From the NCBI RefSeq assembly GCF_049808615.1, contig NZ_JBNCAN010000013.1:1-64000 (forward strand): a stretch of 64,000 nt of DNA, in the 5' to 3' direction. The position numbers and the translations under genes were made by a program. This DNA comes from Modicisalibacter sp049808615. Lineage in GTDB: Bacteria > Pseudomonadota > Gammaproteobacteria > Pseudomonadales > Halomonadaceae. Below, piece after piece: positions 17,296 to 27,762 of this stretch. The first letter of the stretch is position 1; every line of letters starts with the position of its first letter. Under the pieces are notes generated by a model, which saw only the letters and a program-made list of their open reading frames with translations, had not been told where the DNA came from and searched no databases.

Positions 17296-19131
17296 CTAGG
17301 CGTCTGGAGCATCCGGCAAGGCGAACACCGTCAGCACGCCACCAAGCTCGGTGTAGTCCTTGAGGGCAGCAAAGGCGCTGACCGCACCCAATCCCTCCTC
17401 GGGATCTTCGAGCCCCGCTGCCAGACCGATACCCGCCCAGCCACCGACCCCGGACAACACCCCCAGATACTGCTTGCCCTGGTGCTGGAAGGTATTGATG
17501 TTGCCGATGACCCCCGAGGGCGTCTTGAAGCTCCAGAGTTCCTCGCCGGTGTCGATGTTCACCGCCTTCACATGGCCCTCCAGAGTGCCATAGAACGCCA
17601 GGCCGCCCGCCGTGGCCAGAGCGCCGCTCCACACCGCGAAGCGCTCGTCGGTTTTCCAGACGACTTTCCCCTTGACCGGGTCCCAGGCAATGAAGCTGCC
17701 CATGCGCCCTTCCTTGTCCCCTTCCTGTACCGGGGCGGGCATCATGGTCAGGGTGGCGCCGACATAGGGCTGACCCGCGACATACTCGGTCTCGTAGGGC
17801 TCGTAGTTCATGCAGATGCGATTGATACCGGCATAGAGCAGGCCCGTCTCCGGCGAGTAGGCACTGGGCTGCATGTTCTTGGCGCCCATGGCGGTAGGAC
17901 AGATGTCCGTGGTATTGACGTTGACCCCTTGGCGGAAGGTGCTGAACTCATCGTTGACCACTGGACGGCCGGTCTCCATGTCGTAGTGGCTCGCCCAGTT
18001 GGTTTCCGGGGCGAATTTCTCGGCTACCAGGAGTTCGCCGGTTTCCCGATCGAGCAGAAAACCGAAGCCGGTACGGTCGATGATCGCCAGGCCTTTGCGC
18101 TGTTTACCGTCGATCTCCACATCGATCAGTTGGTTCTCATTGACACCGTCATAGTCCCATTCATCGAAGGGCACCTTTTGGTAGACCCATTTCACTTCGC
18201 CGGAGTTGGGGTCCCGGGCAAAGACTGTGATGGCCCATTTGTTATCCGCAGGCTCGCCGTCCACGGTGCGCTGCTGTGGATTCCAGCTACCCGGATTACC
18301 GGATCCGTAGTAGATCAGATCGAGCTCCGGATCGTAGGTGACCCAACCCCAGGGGGCGCCCCCGCCGTGTTTCCATTCGCCTTCCGGCCAAGTGCTTACA
18401 CCCAGGTCCGCCTCGCCGATGGGTTTGCCCATCATCAGGGTCTTTTGCGGATCGAGCAGCACATCGCTATCGGGCCCGTTGGAATAGCCACGCCAGACCA
18501 TTTCACCGCTTTCGACGTTGTAGGCGGTCATGTGACCGCGTACCCCGAACTCGCCACCGCTAATGCCCATCACGACCTTGTCGTGCACCACCAGCGGCGA
18601 CATGGTATTGCTCTCGCCCTTGGTGTGATCGCCGTTGCTGGCTTCCCACAATAGCTCGCCGGACTCTGAATCCAGCGCGATCAGGGTGTTGTTGGCAAGC
18701 CCCAGGAACAGGCGTCCGTCGGCATAAGCCAGACCGCGATTGACGGTGTCACAGCACATCACCGGAATGACGCGGGGATCCTGATCCGGTTCGTAGGTCC
18801 AGACGATACGGCCCTGATCTTCCAGGTCGAGGGCAAAGACTTTATTGGGGAAGGGTGTATGGATATACAAACGGCCGTCGCCGACATATAGCGGGCCACC
18901 TTCATGACCGCGCAGGACGCCCGTCGAGAATTGCCATAGAGGGCGCAAATTATTGATGGTGTCGCGGTTGATCTGATCAAGCTTGCTGTAGCGATTGCCT
19001 TGATAGTTGCCGAGCTGGGTGGCCCAGAGTTCGGGGTTGTTCTGTAATTCAAGCTGATTTTCATTGGCTTGAAGCGTGGTGGCGGCCAAGAGCCCTATGG
19101 TCGCAATGACATATTTCATCTCCTGTAACAT
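17296..19131 (-). CDS. PQQ-dependent alcohol dehydrogenase, lanthanide (XoxF/PedH) type
   Basis: A 611-residue periplasmic quinoprotein with a short signal sequence (about 1-22) and an eight-blade propeller. Active-site features include the vicinal cysteines C126-C127, metal-ligand candidates Glu194 (G-G-E-F-G-V-R-G) and Asn279 (G-S-G-N-P-G-S-W), catalytic Asp326 (D-E-W-D), and an additional Asp328 (D-Y-D-G-V-N). Known Ca-dependent MxaF/ExaA enzymes have a small residue at the last position; XoxF/PedH enzymes have Asp and need a lanthanide. Oxidises an alcohol to an aldehyde, passing electrons to cytochrome c. GGAG sits 8 bases before the ATG. Whether methanol or longer alcohols are the main substrate cannot be read. 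Confidence 0.92.
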   Translation of the reverse strand: MLQEMKYVIATIGLLAATTLQANENQLELQNNPELWATQLGNYQGNRYSKLDQINRDTINNLRPLWQFSTGVLRGHEGGPLYVGDGRLYIHTPFPNKVFALDLEDQGRIVWTYEPDQDPRVIPVMCCDTVNRGLAYADGRLFLGLANNTLIALDSESGELLWEASNGDHTKGESNTMSPLVVHDKVVMGISGGEFGVRGHMTAYNVESGEMVWRGYSNGPDSDVLLDPQKTLMMGKPIGEADLGVSTWPEGEWKHGGGAPWGWVTYDPELDLIYYGSGNPGSWNPQQRTVDGEPADNKWAITVFARDPNSGEVKWVYQKVPFDEWDYDGVNENQLIDVEIDGKQRKGLAIIDRTGFGFLLDRETGELLVAEKFAPETNWASHYDMETGRPVVNDEFSTFRQGVNVNTTDICPTAMGAKNMQPSAYSPETGLLYAGINRICMNYEPYETEYVAGQPYVGATLTMMPAPVQEGDKEGRMGSFIAWDPVKGKVVWKTDERFAVWSGALATAGGLAFYGTLEGHVKAVNIDTGEELWSFKTPSGVIGNINTFQHQGKQYLGVLSGVGGWAGIGLAAGLEDPEEGLGAVSAFAALKDYTELGGVLTVFALPDAPDA

Positions 19132-19506
19132 GACGTCGTCTCCGAGGTAGGTATCTCACCACGGGCTATTCCCTGCTCGTGGCGAGCCTGTCGTTGTTAT
19201 TACTTTCCAGCAGCATCTTACAAGGTCTAGCACAAGACGAGAGATTGCATAGGAAGAAAGGCACTCAATTTCAGTCGGCCTCAACTGAGCAAAGAAATTC
19301 ATCTTTGAAACAATGTCGCGCAACGATTCGGCAACCTATTGCTTCATAACTGCTTTGGGACGCAACAAAGGAAAGCGCCATTGCTTTCAGCGTACCGTAT
19401 TGCTGGAGTTAGACTTAGGTCGCAATGCAACTATCGGCTAGAGTGCTTTACTAAAGAGGTAAAAGCAGCTTCCTGCATGCCTCATCCTGATTACTGGAGA
19501 ACAACT
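19132..19506 (+). promoter_or_regulatory. Divergent regulatory region between dehydrogenase operon and pqqA
   Basis: 375 bases with no convincing gene. It must hold the leftward promoter of the dehydrogenase operon and the rightward promoter of pqqA-F. It is less GC-rich than its flanks. I see no unambiguous sigma-70 pair or operator palindrome. No regulatory gene lies inside the island, so control is probably by a distant two-component or metal-responsive system. Confidence 0.5.
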
Positions 19507-19578
19507 ATGTGGACCAAGCCTTCCTATATCGATCTACGTCTTGGCTTCGAGGTCACTCTTTATATCGCTAATCGCTGA
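19507..19578 (+). CDS. pqqA: PqqA, precursor peptide of PQQ
   Basis: A 23-residue peptide beginning M-W-T-K-P and containing the E-V-T-L-Y core: Glu15 and Tyr19 are the residues cross-linked by PqqE to build PQQ. Length and core match the family exactly. A GGAG site stands about 8 bases before the ATG. It is the first gene of the pqq operon, 79 bases ahead of pqqB. Confidence 0.95.
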   Translation: MWTKPSYIDLRLGFEVTLYIANR

Positions 19579-19657
19579 TCGCGCAGTGTCGTAGGCGCTC
19601 CGATAACCGGGGCGTCCTGCGTTGGCGGTGACACTAGCCTCCACCAAGAGTCGGCGT

Positions 19658-20587
19658 ATGCACGTTCTTGTCCTGGGTTCGGCAGCGGGCGGTGGCTTTC
19701 CGCAATGGAACTGCAACTGTCGCAACTGTCTCGGCTTGCGTGATGGCAGCTTGAAGGCCCAGGTGCGCACCCAGTCGTCCATCGCCATCAGCGGTGACGG
19801 TGAGCGCTGGTTACTGTGCAATGCCTCGCCGGATATCCGCGCTCAGATCGCTGCCAATCGCGAACTGTATCCCAAGCGCCAGCCCCGCGATAGCGGTATC
19901 GCCGGCGTGCTATTGATGGACGGCCAGATCGATCATACGACCGGCCTGTTGTCGCTGCGTGAAGGATGTCCACTGGATGTCTGGTGTACCCCCAATGTGC
20001 ATCGGGATCTCAGCACCGGCTTTCCGCTTTTCCCCATGCTGAAGCACTGGCAGGATGGGCTACGTTGGCAGTCTATCGAAGTGGATTCCAATCACGGCAC
20101 GGCTATCTTCTCGGTTCCAATCTGCCCGGGGCTGAGGTTTACCGCCATCGCCTTGCACAGCAATGCCCCGCCTTATTCACCGCGACGTGGCTCGCCCACG
20201 CCGGGGGACAATATCGGCTTGTATATAGAAGACACCCGCCGTGATCGCTCGCTGTTCTATGCCCCGGGCCTGGGCAAGCTCGATGATGAGCTACGCGGAT
20301 GGCTTCAGCGCGCCGATTGCGTGCTGGTGGACGGCACCCTATGGCAGGACAATGAGCTGCAGCAGGCCGGTGTCGGCCAGGCGACCGGCCAAGACATGGG
20401 CCACATGGCACTGGCGGGCGAGAACGGACTGCTGAGCGAACTCGCTACCCTCCCGGCTGCCACAAGGCGTATTCTGATTCATATCAACAACACCAATCCG
20501 ATTCTCGACGAGGCTTCGAATGAGCGGGCCGAGCTCGATACACGGGGCATCGAGGTCGCTTTCGACGGAATGCGCTTTGAACCCTGA
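19658..20587 (+). CDS. pqqB: PqqB, PQQ biosynthesis metallo-beta-lactamase fold protein
   Basis: A 309-residue protein with the metallo-beta-lactamase fold. It starts [21 protein letters not shown], the unmistakable PqqB N-terminus with its Cys pair, and has D-G-Q-I-D-H-T-T-G near residue 88. Known PqqB is an iron-dependent hydroxylase acting on the excised Glu-Tyr intermediate. The ATG at 19658 matches the family; a 12-residue upstream extension is not conserved. Between pqqA and pqqC in the operon. Confidence 0.95.
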   Translation: MHVLVLGSAAGGGFPQWNCNCRNCLGLRDGSLKAQVRTQSSIAISGDGERWLLCNASPDIRAQIAANRELYPKRQPRDSGIAGVLLMDGQIDHTTGLLSLREGCPLDVWCTPNVHRDLSTGFPLFPMLKHWQDGLRWQSIEVDSNHGTAIFSVPICPGLRFTAIALHSNAPPYSPRRGSPTPGDNIGLYIEDTRRDRSLFYAPGLGKLDDELRGWLQRADCVLVDGTLWQDNELQQAGVGQATGQDMGHMALAGENGLLSELATLPAATRRILIHINNTNPILDEASNERAELDTRGIEVAFDGMRFEP

Positions 20588-20629
20588 CCATCGTTGATCG
20601 ATTGGCCATTTTTTCGGGAGAAGTCTCGC

Positions 20630-21430
20630 ATGTCACCGTTCGGATCACCATTGGCGACATCCCAAGGATCGGATGATGGGCCACAGGATCAAGCACTCGA
20701 CCGCGACGCCTTTCATGCCGCACTGATGGCCAAGGGCGACTACTACCACATCCATCATCCCTACCAGGTCGACATGGCCGAGGGCCGTGCCAGCCCCGAG
20801 CAGATTCGCGGCTGGGTCGCCAATCGCTTCTATTATCAAATCAATATCCCGCTCAAGGACGCCGCCCTGATGGCCAATTGCCCAGATGCTGCGACACGCC
20901 GGCGCTGGATTCAACGTCTGCTGGATCACGATGGCCACGCCGATGACGGCGGCGGCATCGAGGCCTGGCTGGCTCTCGGCGAGGCGGTGGGCCTGACGCG
21001 TGATGAGCTGTGGTCCCAGGAGCACGTCCTGCCCGGGGTGCGCTTCGCGGTGGACGCCTATGTCAATTTCGTGCGCCGTGCCGACTGGCGCGAGGGGGCG
21101 ATCTCCTCGCTTACCGAACTCTTCGCGCCCCAGGCGCATCGCAGCCGGCTCGACACCTGGCCGACGCACTATCCATGGATCGATCAGACCGGCTATGCCT
21201 ACTTTCGCAAACGTCTCAATGAAGCCCGTCGTGATGTCGATCATGGCCTGGAACTGGCCCTCGACCTGTGCACCGCCCAGGCCGCCCAGCAACGCGCCCT
21301 GGAGATTCTGCAGTTCAAGCTCGATGTGCTGTGGAGCATGCTCGACGCCATGACCCTGGCCTACCAGCTCGACCGACCGCCTTATCACAGCGTTACCGAT
21401 CGGCGCGTCTATCATCGGGGGCTTCAATGA
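20630..21430 (+). CDS. pqqC: PqqC, pyrroloquinoline-quinone synthase
   Basis: A 266-residue cofactor-free oxidase that performs the last ring closure and eight-electron oxidation to PQQ. Signatures are H-I-H-H-P-Y-Q near residue 45, [10 protein letters not shown] around residue 65, and [11 protein letters not shown]. The family normally starts near residue 18 of this reading, so the first about 20 residues are a weakly conserved extension. GGGAG precedes the ATG at 20630. Its stop overlaps the pqqD start by 4 bases. Confidence 0.95.
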   Translation: MSPFGSPLATSQGSDDGPQDQALDRDAFHAALMAKGDYYHIHHPYQVDMAEGRASPEQIRGWVANRFYYQINIPLKDAALMANCPDAATRRRWIQRLLDHDGHADDGGGIEAWLALGEAVGLTRDELWSQEHVLPGVRFAVDAYVNFVRRADWREGAISSLTELFAPQAHRSRLDTWPTHYPWIDQTGYAYFRKRLNEARRDVDHGLELALDLCTAQAAQQRALEILQFKLDVLWSMLDAMTLAYQLDRPPYHSVTDRRVYHRGLQ

Positions 21431-21702
21431 ACATGGCGAACGTTTATCGATTACGTCCTGGCTGGCGGCTGCAATGGGAAGAGACGCAGCAGCGCCATGT
21501 GCTGCTCTACCCCGAGGGCATGGTGCAGCTCAACGACAGCGCCGGCGCCGTGCTGACGCTACTCGACGGCGAGCGCGATGTCGCCGCGCTGATTACCGAG
21601 TTGCAGCGGCGCTATCCCCAGGCACCCGCCGAGGAACTGGCCCAGGACGTGGAGGAGTTCCTGCAGGACGCCGCCAACCAGGGGTGGATTCGCCATGACT
21701 GA
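21427..21702 (+). CDS. pqqD: PqqD, peptide chaperone for PqqA
   Basis: A 91-residue RRE-type protein that presents PqqA to the radical SAM enzyme PqqE. It contains [24 protein letters not shown], and a C-terminal helix ending W-I-R. The ATG at 21427 overlaps the pqqC stop (ATGA), and the end overlaps pqqE by 8 bases, so the three are translationally coupled. Confidence 0.94.
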   Translation: MNMANVYRLRPGWRLQWEETQQRHVLLYPEGMVQLNDSAGAVLTLLDGERDVAALITELQRRYPQAPAEELAQDVEEFLQDAANQGWIRHD

Positions 21703-22843
21703 GCCCTTGTCTACCCGATCCCATGCCGGTCAGGGCGCCCCGCTGTGGCTGCTGGCCGAGCTCACCTACCGCTGCCCGCTGCAATGCGCCTACTGCTCCA
21801 ACCCGCTGGACTTCGCCGCCAGCCAGGATGAACTGAGTACCGAGGAGTGGTTCGACGTGATGCGCCAGGCCCGCGCCCTGGGCGCCGTGCAGCTGGGATT
21901 TTCCGGTGGTGAACCCCTGGTACGCCAGGACCTCGAGGTGCTGGTGAGCGAAGCCCGCCGACTGGGCTTTTACACCAACCTGATCACCTCTGGGCTGGGT
22001 CTCAACGAGACACGCATCGAGGCGCTGCGCGAAGCCGGTCTGGATCACATTCAGATCAGCCTGCAGGCCGCCGACGAGGATGTCGCCGCCGCGGTGGCCG
22101 GCTCGCGCAAGGCCCATGCCAGGAAGCTGGCCATGGCCAAGGCGGTCAAGGCCGCCGGCTATCCGATGGTGCTCAACGTGGTCCTGCACCGGCATAACAT
22201 CGATCAAATCGATGACATCATTGCCCTGTGCGCCGACCTCGACGCGGACGCGGTGGAGCTGGCCAACTGCCAGCTCTACGGCTGGGCACATCTCAATCGC
22301 GCCGGGCTACTGCCCAGTCGCGAACAGCTCGAGGCCGCCGAGGCTACCACCGAGCGCTGGCGCAAGCGATTGGCCGCCAAGGGCCAGGACATGCGTCTGC
22401 TGTTCGTGGTGCCCGACTACTATGCCGAGCGGCCCAAGGCGTGCATGGGCGGCTGGGGCGCGATCTTCATGACCGTCGCTCCGGACGGCGCGGTGCTGCC
22501 CTGCCACAGCGCACGCCTGCTGCCGATGAGCTTTCCCACGGTACGCGAGCAGCCCCTCGAGGCGATCTGGTACGCCAGCGATGCGTTCAATCGCTATCGC
22601 GGCGAAGACTGGATGCCCCTGCCCTGTCGCGACTGCGACGAGCGCCACAGGGATTTCGGTGGCTGCCGTTGCCAGGCTTACCTCTTGACCGGCGACGCCG
22701 GCGCCACCGATCCGGTCTGCGACCTGTCGCCGAATCATCACCTCATCGAGGCCGCCCGCCAGGAAGCCGCCGCCGATAGCCGCACGATCCATGAACTGAC
22801 GTTGCGTAACACCCGCGAGTCGAAGGTGTTCTGTCGCGAATGA
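21695..22843 (+). CDS. pqqE: PqqE, radical SAM cross-linking enzyme
   Basis: A 382-residue radical SAM/SPASM enzyme. The SAM cluster motif is C-P-L-Q-C-A-Y-C around residue 29, followed by G-F-S-G-G-E-P-L near residue 67. The SPASM cysteines lie in the last 130 residues: C-M-G-G-W-G, L-P-C-H-S, L-P-C-R-D-C-D, G-C-R-C and V-C-D-L. It joins the Glu and Tyr side chains of PqqA. Overlaps pqqD before it and pqqF after it (4 bases). Confidence 0.95.
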   Translation: MTEPLSTRSHAGQGAPLWLLAELTYRCPLQCAYCSNPLDFAASQDELSTEEWFDVMRQARALGAVQLGFSGGEPLVRQDLEVLVSEARRLGFYTNLITSGLGLNETRIEALREAGLDHIQISLQAADEDVAAAVAGSRKAHARKLAMAKAVKAAGYPMVLNVVLHRHNIDQIDDIIALCADLDADAVELANCQLYGWAHLNRAGLLPSREQLEAAEATTERWRKRLAAKGQDMRLLFVVPDYYAERPKACMGGWGAIFMTVAPDGAVLPCHSARLLPMSFPTVREQPLEAIWYASDAFNRYRGEDWMPLPCRDCDERHRDFGGCRCQAYLLTGDAGATDPVCDLSPNHHLIEAARQEAAADSRTIHELTLRNTRESKVFCRE

Positions 22844-25395
22844 GCGAGGCGGCCATGCATGACGTGCCAGGGCTCCCCCCGGGCAGCCGTCTCGCGGAAC
22901 ACCGCCTTGGCAATGGCGTACGCACCTTGGCCATCGAGGTGCCCACGGCCCGCCAGGTGCGCCTGGTCGCCGCCGTCGGGGTCGGCTATCTCGACGAGCC
23001 CATGGATTTTCCCGGGCTGGCCCATCTGCTCGAACACGCCCTGTTCCTGGGCTCGCCCCGCCACCCGACGCCAGGAGATTTCGCCGCCTGGATCGGCGAA
23101 CAGGGCGGACGCTACAACGCCCATACCGACGAATACGTCACCGACGTGCATCTGACCCTGCCTTCCGACGCGGTTCAAGCAGGACTCGAGCGTCTGCTCG
23201 ATCTCATTCTGCGCCCTTATCTGATCGAGCCGCTCATCGCCCGGGAAGTCGAGGTGATCGAGGCCGAGTTCCGGGCGCGCCTGGCCGATCCTGCCCTGCA
23301 CCGCCAGCGCGCCCTGTCGCGACTATTTCAGCCATCGCATCCAGCCTTCGACTGCCATCATGGCAATCGGCAAAGCCTGGGAACGGGTGTCACGGCCCTG
23401 CAGGCCGCACTCGAAAGCTTTCATGCCCGTCATTATCGTGCCGAGCGCATGAGTCTCGTCATGCTGGGCCCAGAACCGTTGGAGCGCCAACGCGATCTGC
23501 TAGCGACGGCCGCGAACGAGATCCCTGCTGGCGCCACGGACTTGCCCGCCAGAACCTGGCGCTGGGCAGCACCGACCCGAGTGCAGTGGTGCCTGCCCGG
23601 TGGATCGCCGCCTGCGACACCGGCACTGGAATTGCTGTGGCCACTGCCCGACCCGCCGACACCCGGACAGCGACGGGTCGTGGAGCATCTGGCACACATC
23701 CTCGGCGATGGCGAACTGGCCGCCATGCTGCAGCGGCACAACCCCATTCGCGATCTCGATATCCGTCTCGCGGCGGACGGTGGTGCCGCCTTTCTATCGC
23801 TGGCGCTGCCCTTGAGCGAGTCGGGGCACCGGCATATCGACGCGCTTCTCGCTACCTGTCAGGCGTGGGTCGAGCGCTCAGCCGTCCGGCTCACCACCGC
23901 TGACGCTGTGCCGGTACCGACCTCGCCGATCCGCGATCTCGATGCCTGGCCCAAGACATTGGCGCGTCGCCTGGTCGTCGATGCATCGGCACTCTCGCTA
24001 GAGGCAAGCGAAGCACTGGACCCTCAGGCCCTCGAGACGTTGGCGCCGCTGCTCAACGCCGGGTGCTGTCGAACCCTGGAACCCCTATCGGGGACAGCAC
24101 CGCCAAGGGACGCGATGGCGGCAACGGGGACCCGCTTCCGCTATCGTCCGCAAGCACCCCTCCCCGCGGCCTGGATCGCTCGACCGGCACCCGCCATTGC
24201 TCGCCGCGACTTGTTAACCGACGACACTGCCCCCACCCCAGGCCTGATCGTCGATAGCGATGAGCTCACCCTGTGGTGGGGCGATGGGCCACCACTGGCC
24301 GAGGCCTTCTGGTGTCTGGCCTGGGCGGCGCCAACGCCAATGCCCACGGCAGACCCGGCGACGCGACTGATACAGTGGCGCCAGCACACGCTGGCGCTGC
24401 GCCAGGCTGCTGCCGCTCAGAATGTGCGCCTGACGCTGGGTATCGATGACCGGGGCGGCTGGGTGATCGGGCGAGGCGACGCGGCTCTGCTCGAGTCCTG
24501 CGTCGCCCAATTGCTGACCTCATTTCCTACCCAGCCTCTTGATCCGGTCCCCGACCCGGCTTCGCATTCTGCGAACGGGCTACTGGCCCAGCGCCTGCTG
24601 GCCCGGCTGGAAACCCGGCCGACACCTCCGCGCGTCGATACAGCGCGGATACTGGCCTGGGCCGGCGGCACACTGAGCGCCGCCGAAGCCCAGGCCGGTT
24701 GCCGACGGCTGATGGCTTCTCATCTGGGGTCATGCATCAGCCCATCGCCCCAAGCCAACACCTCCTCTACGACGCCCTTGACGACACCCTCCCTCTCGAC
24801 ATCCCCAGCGGGCGGCATGGATTGGCCCGTCCACTGGCTGCCCCCACAGGGCGATGACCAGGCGGTCATGCTGCAGATCGATGCCGTGGACGCAAGCCCG
24901 ACGAGCCAGGCGCTCTTTCAGCTGCTCGGCCAGTGTCACGACGCGGCCTTTCATCATGAGCTGCGCCAGCGCCGCAGGCTGGGATACGTGGCGGCGGTGC
25001 GCTATCGCGAGGCCGCCGATGGCTGGCCACGCCTGGGTTACGTGGTGCAATCCCCTCGGGCAACCGTCACGACCCTCCGCCAGGCAGTGAGCGACTTCCT
25101 CGAGGCCCAAGGCGTTGCTCTGGCGACGCTGGATACCACGACCTTCACCCGGCGACGCACGGCGCTGAGAGCCCAGTGGGGCACTCCCGAGACCCACGAT
25201 GAGGCCCTCGCCCGGACTTGGCGCGCCCTGCGACGTCAGCAGAGAACCTTGACACCCTGGCAGGCGCAACAGGCGGCCCTGGACGCCTTGACTGCCGGGA
25301 TGTTGAAGGCGCAGGCAGACGCGCTCGTGAATGGACGCATGCCGAGGCAGTGGTGGGCCCACACGCCGACCGGTGACGGCGGGCATCGACTATAG
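22840..25395 (+). CDS. pqqF: PqqF, M16 family metallopeptidase
   Basis: An 851-residue insulinase-type protease. The inverted zinc motif H-L-L-E-H is at about residue 61, with the downstream Glu in E-V-I-E-A-E-F near residue 140. The C-terminal half is divergent and Ala/Pro/Thr-rich, as in other PqqF. It is proposed to process PqqA after cross-linking. GC-rich, overlaps pqqE by 4 bases and closes the pqqA-F run, so the whole biosynthetic set is present. Confidence 0.92.
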   Translation: MSEAAMHDVPGLPPGSRLAEHRLGNGVRTLAIEVPTARQVRLVAAVGVGYLDEPMDFPGLAHLLEHALFLGSPRHPTPGDFAAWIGEQGGRYNAHTDEYVTDVHLTLPSDAVQAGLERLLDLILRPYLIEPLIAREVEVIEAEFRARLADPALHRQRALSRLFQPSHPAFDCHHGNRQSLGTGVTALQAALESFHARHYRAERMSLVMLGPEPLERQRDLLATAANEIPAGATDLPARTWRWAAPTRVQWCLPGGSPPATPALELLWPLPDPPTPGQRRVVEHLAHILGDGELAAMLQRHNPIRDLDIRLAADGGAAFLSLALPLSESGHRHIDALLATCQAWVERSAVRLTTADAVPVPTSPIRDLDAWPKTLARRLVVDASALSLEASEALDPQALETLAPLLNAGCCRTLEPLSGTAPPRDAMAATGTRFRYRPQAPLPAAWIARPAPAIARRDLLTDDTAPTPGLIVDSDELTLWWGDGPPLAEAFWCLAWAAPTPMPTADPATRLIQWRQHTLALRQAAAAQNVRLTLGIDDRGGWVIGRGDAALLESCVAQLLTSFPTQPLDPVPDPASHSANGLLAQRLLARLETRPTPPRVDTARILAWAGGTLSAAEAQAGCRRLMASHLGSCISPSPQANTSSTTPLTTPSLSTSPAGGMDWPVHWLPPQGDDQAVMLQIDAVDASPTSQALFQLLGQCHDAAFHHELRQRRRLGYVAAVRYREAADGWPRLGYVVQSPRATVTTLRQAVSDFLEAQGVALATLDTTTFTRRRTALRAQWGTPETHDEALARTWRALRRQQRTLTPWQAQQAALDALTAGMLKAQADALVNGRMPRQWWAHTPTGDGGHRL

Positions 25396-25619
25396 TGAAA
25401 TCACGCCCCACCACTGTTCCAACCTTCGGCCTGGGGCGCGCCTGGAGGAGGACAACAACAATGAGCCTGAACGATCTGGTAAGTCGTGCCCGGCAGTGGC
25501 TGACGGGCACCAAGACCTCTGCATCATCACAAGCCTCGGCGTCACAACCCTCAACCTCACAAGCGACGCATGACGGGAAGGACACAACAACCACAGCAGC
25601 GCACAACGAGGAAACGACG

Positions 25620-26189
25620 ATGAGTACGATCAACATTCACCCGGCGGTGGACAATGGCATCGAGCCGGGTAGCGACGGGTTCAGTGGCGGCAAGCTTCAC
25701 TGTCATTGCAGTGATCGACAGATCGAAGTGACGATCGCGACGCAATGTTTACACAATCACGTGTGTGGCTGCACCAAGTGCTGGAAACCTAGCGGGGCCT
25801 TGTTCTCGATGGTCGCCGTGGTGCCCCGGGAGAGCCTCAGCGTCACCGCCAACGAGGACAAGCTGGAAGTCGTCGACTCCTCGGCGGCCATTCAGCGCCA
25901 CGCCTGCAAGGAGTGCGGGGTGCACATGTTTGGACGCATCGAGAATAGCGACCATCCCTTCCATGGCCTGGACTTCGTTCATGCCGAGCTGTCGGATGAA
26001 AAGGGCTGGGCCGCGCCGGAGTTCGCGGCATTCACCTCCTCGATCATCGAGTCGGGCACCCGACCGGATGACATGGATGCCATACGAGGACGGCTTCAGG
26101 AACTAGGTCTCACGCCCTACGACTGCCTGTCGCCACCGCTGATGGATGCCATCGCCACCCACACCGCCAAGGCCAAGGGCGTGCTCTAG
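25620..26189 (+). CDS. gfa: Glutathione-dependent formaldehyde-activating enzyme (Gfa)
   Basis: From the ATG at 25620 the protein is 189 residues, the usual Gfa length. It has the zinc-binding cysteines H-C-H-C, C-G-C-T-K-C-W and C-K-E-C-G. Gfa binds S-hydroxymethylglutathione formed from formaldehyde and glutathione; whether it is a true catalyst is disputed. AGGA precedes this ATG. An in-frame ATG at 25461 has a much stronger GGAGGAGG site and would add 53 residues, mostly Ser/Thr/Ala/Gln-rich. It follows pqqF and would handle formaldehyde made by the quinoprotein dehydrogenase. Confidence 0.85.
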   Translation: MSTINIHPAVDNGIEPGSDGFSGGKLHCHCSDRQIEVTIATQCLHNHVCGCTKCWKPSGALFSMVAVVPRESLSVTANEDKLEVVDSSAAIQRHACKECGVHMFGRIENSDHPFHGLDFVHAELSDEKGWAAPEFAAFTSSIIESGTRPDDMDAIRGRLQELGLTPYDCLSPPLMDAIATHTAKAKGVL

Positions 26190-26254
26190 CGGGCAGCGCC
26201 CACGACTGGCCCGGACCGTCATCGAGGGTCCGAGGCTCGGTGAGCAGGCATATC

Positions 26255-27037
26255 TCACTCCTGCCTGCTCTCCTCCTTGCTGGCCTTGGCCGCAGCCTCT
26301 CGGGTTGCTTCTTGCTCTCCTTGGTCGCTCTCTTCATCGGCAACGTGACGAAAGTTCGACGAGGAGGAGAAATTTCGTTCGTTGAGACTCTGCATTTTCT
26401 TTTTAAGCTTGCGCCGCTGACGAATCGACGACAGGCGTTTGGTATCCCAGCTGGCCGGTGTCAGCGCACAGAAGTTGTCGTTGTCGAACAGATCGAAGCT
26501 GCGTTCGGCACCAATGGGCATATCCTCGGGACCATAGACTCCAATCAGACGAATGGTCAGGCGTTGAAAGTGCAGATCACCCTTGGGACGATGCCCTTTC
26601 ATTTCGATGCCTTCGTCTCGAGCCAGACGCTTGATCAACTCGGAAAAGCTACCGATATGCAGGAAATTTCCCGACTCGAGCGGGCCCTGGCGCGTATTTT
26701 CCCTCACCGATCCCAAGGAATAGGGATTGTCTTGTTTCTCTTCGTCACCCTCTTCATACTCCTGGTCAAAATCGGTGACATCCATGGTAATGGTGCCTTC
26801 CGAGGTCTTCAGTTCCGCGATGATGTACTCGATGAAGATCGCCTCGGCGCTCATGTTGCTGATGATGCACAGCGCATCGATATCTTTTCTCTTGCCGCGG
26901 TTGATGATCAAGCGCGGCCGACGCTGGCGACGAAAGCCCATGTACAGCAATTGAGCGTAGGCAAGCCAGATGATCAACATTCCAAAGTTGGTGAAGAAGG
27001 TGAGCACCTTCGAGTTCTGTGATATCCAATCAAACAT
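26255..27037 (-). CDS. Membrane-anchored acidic protein of unknown function
   Basis: A 260-residue protein. One hydrophobic helix (about 12-34, followed by R-R-Q-R-R) anchors it. The cytosolic part has an acidic patch (D-F-D-Q-E-Y-E-E-G-D-E-E), a folded-looking middle (about 120-195), a basic stretch (R-Q-R-R-K-L-K-K-K), and an Ala/Glu/Lys-rich charged tail. I recognise no domain. It stands alone between gfa and a long gene-free region; tail-to-tail with gfa. Confidence 0.65.
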   Translation of the reverse strand: MFDWISQNSKVLTFFTNFGMLIIWLAYAQLLYMGFRRQRRPRLIINRGKRKDIDALCIISNMSAEAIFIEYIIAELKTSEGTITMDVTDFDQEYEEGDEEKQDNPYSLGSVRENTRQGPLESGNFLHIGSFSELIKRLARDEGIEMKGHRPKGDLHFQRLTIRLIGVYGPEDMPIGAERSFDLFDNDNFCALTPASWDTKRLSSIRQRRKLKKKMQSLNERNFSSSSNFRHVADEESDQGEQEATREAAAKASKEESRQE

Positions 27038-27234
27038 GCGACTACGTTCCTTGTTCTCTCAAAGTCGACCGACGGGGCTTCTCTAACTGCCATTGGGAAA
27101 CAATAGCAACGAGGATAGCGTAGTTACATCAGAGTGTCTTTATCCTGAAGCAACGAGACAGGCTATAAGCGACTGGTGAAGCGTTTGGGATTGGAAACCT
27201 CAGCTCAGTCAGTATGTATCTATATTACGACACA

Positions 27235-27261
27235 TTAAGTCATTGTTTTTATTAATTTAAT
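27235..27261 (+). repeat. AT-rich direct repeat, copy 1
   Basis: TTAAGTCATTGTTTTTATTA resembles TTAAGTCACTGTTTTTTAAT about 125 bases downstream at 27360. Both copies are followed by an A/T-only run. Same orientation and similar spacing of T-runs suggest paired protein-binding sites or promoter UP-like elements. Function not known. Confidence 0.45.
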
Positions 27262-27358
27262 AATATAACGCCACATAATAGTCTCCAAAAAGAGACATAT
27301 AGCCGGTTGTTTTGGTGCTTCCTGCGGTGGGTATCGGCACGCCAGTTTTTGCGACTAC

Positions 27359-27385
27359 TTTAAGTCACTGTTTTTTAATCAATTA
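27359..27385 (+). repeat. AT-rich direct repeat, copy 2
   Basis: Second copy of the TTAAGTCAnTGTTTTT element. It is followed by TCAATTAAAAAAAC, which can pair in part with the T-run and form a weak hairpin (TTTTTTAAT...ATTAAAAAA). Confidence 0.45.
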
Positions 27386-27518
27386 AAAAAACATGGCATT
27401 GCATTCGCAACGTAGGACTCAGATAGCGAGCATATCTCGCTCCAAGTTTCAGATTGATCTAGTGTCCCAATAGATGAGCTAGGCCAATCACCCGGATTTT
27501 CAATTCCCTGCGTACCTT

Positions 27519-27544
27519 GGGCTGCTCATGCAGCCCATTTTTTT
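27519..27544 (+). terminator. Orphan rho-independent terminator
   Basis: GGGCTGC-TCAT-GCAGCCC followed by ATTTTTTT: a perfect 7-bp stem, 4-base loop and 7-T tail on the plus strand. No rightward gene precedes it (the nearest gene to its left reads leftward), so it should end a non-coding transcript starting somewhere in 27060-27480. Confidence 0.75.
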
Positions 27545-27762
27545 GTGCGCCATTCACTGAACAAGCACCGTGCATGTTATGGCCCGCCCCTGCTGACCCA
27601 GTGCTCCTGTGCTAAGCCAAGCTCATGTTCCGATACTAAAAAGCCAGCAGGGTCACCCTGCCAGCTCCTTTAAACTCACTTTTGGTGATCACAAAGAGTG
27701 ATTTTTGCGCCTTCTTAACCCAGATAAAGTTATCGGGCACGAAGTCCCCTTAAGCTTTTAAA

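Noticed and set aside
17482..18654. 390-codon open frame opposite the alcohol dehydrogenase
   Set aside because: Lies wholly antisense to a gene with clear family motifs; composition is typical of a GC-rich shadow frame and it has no domain.
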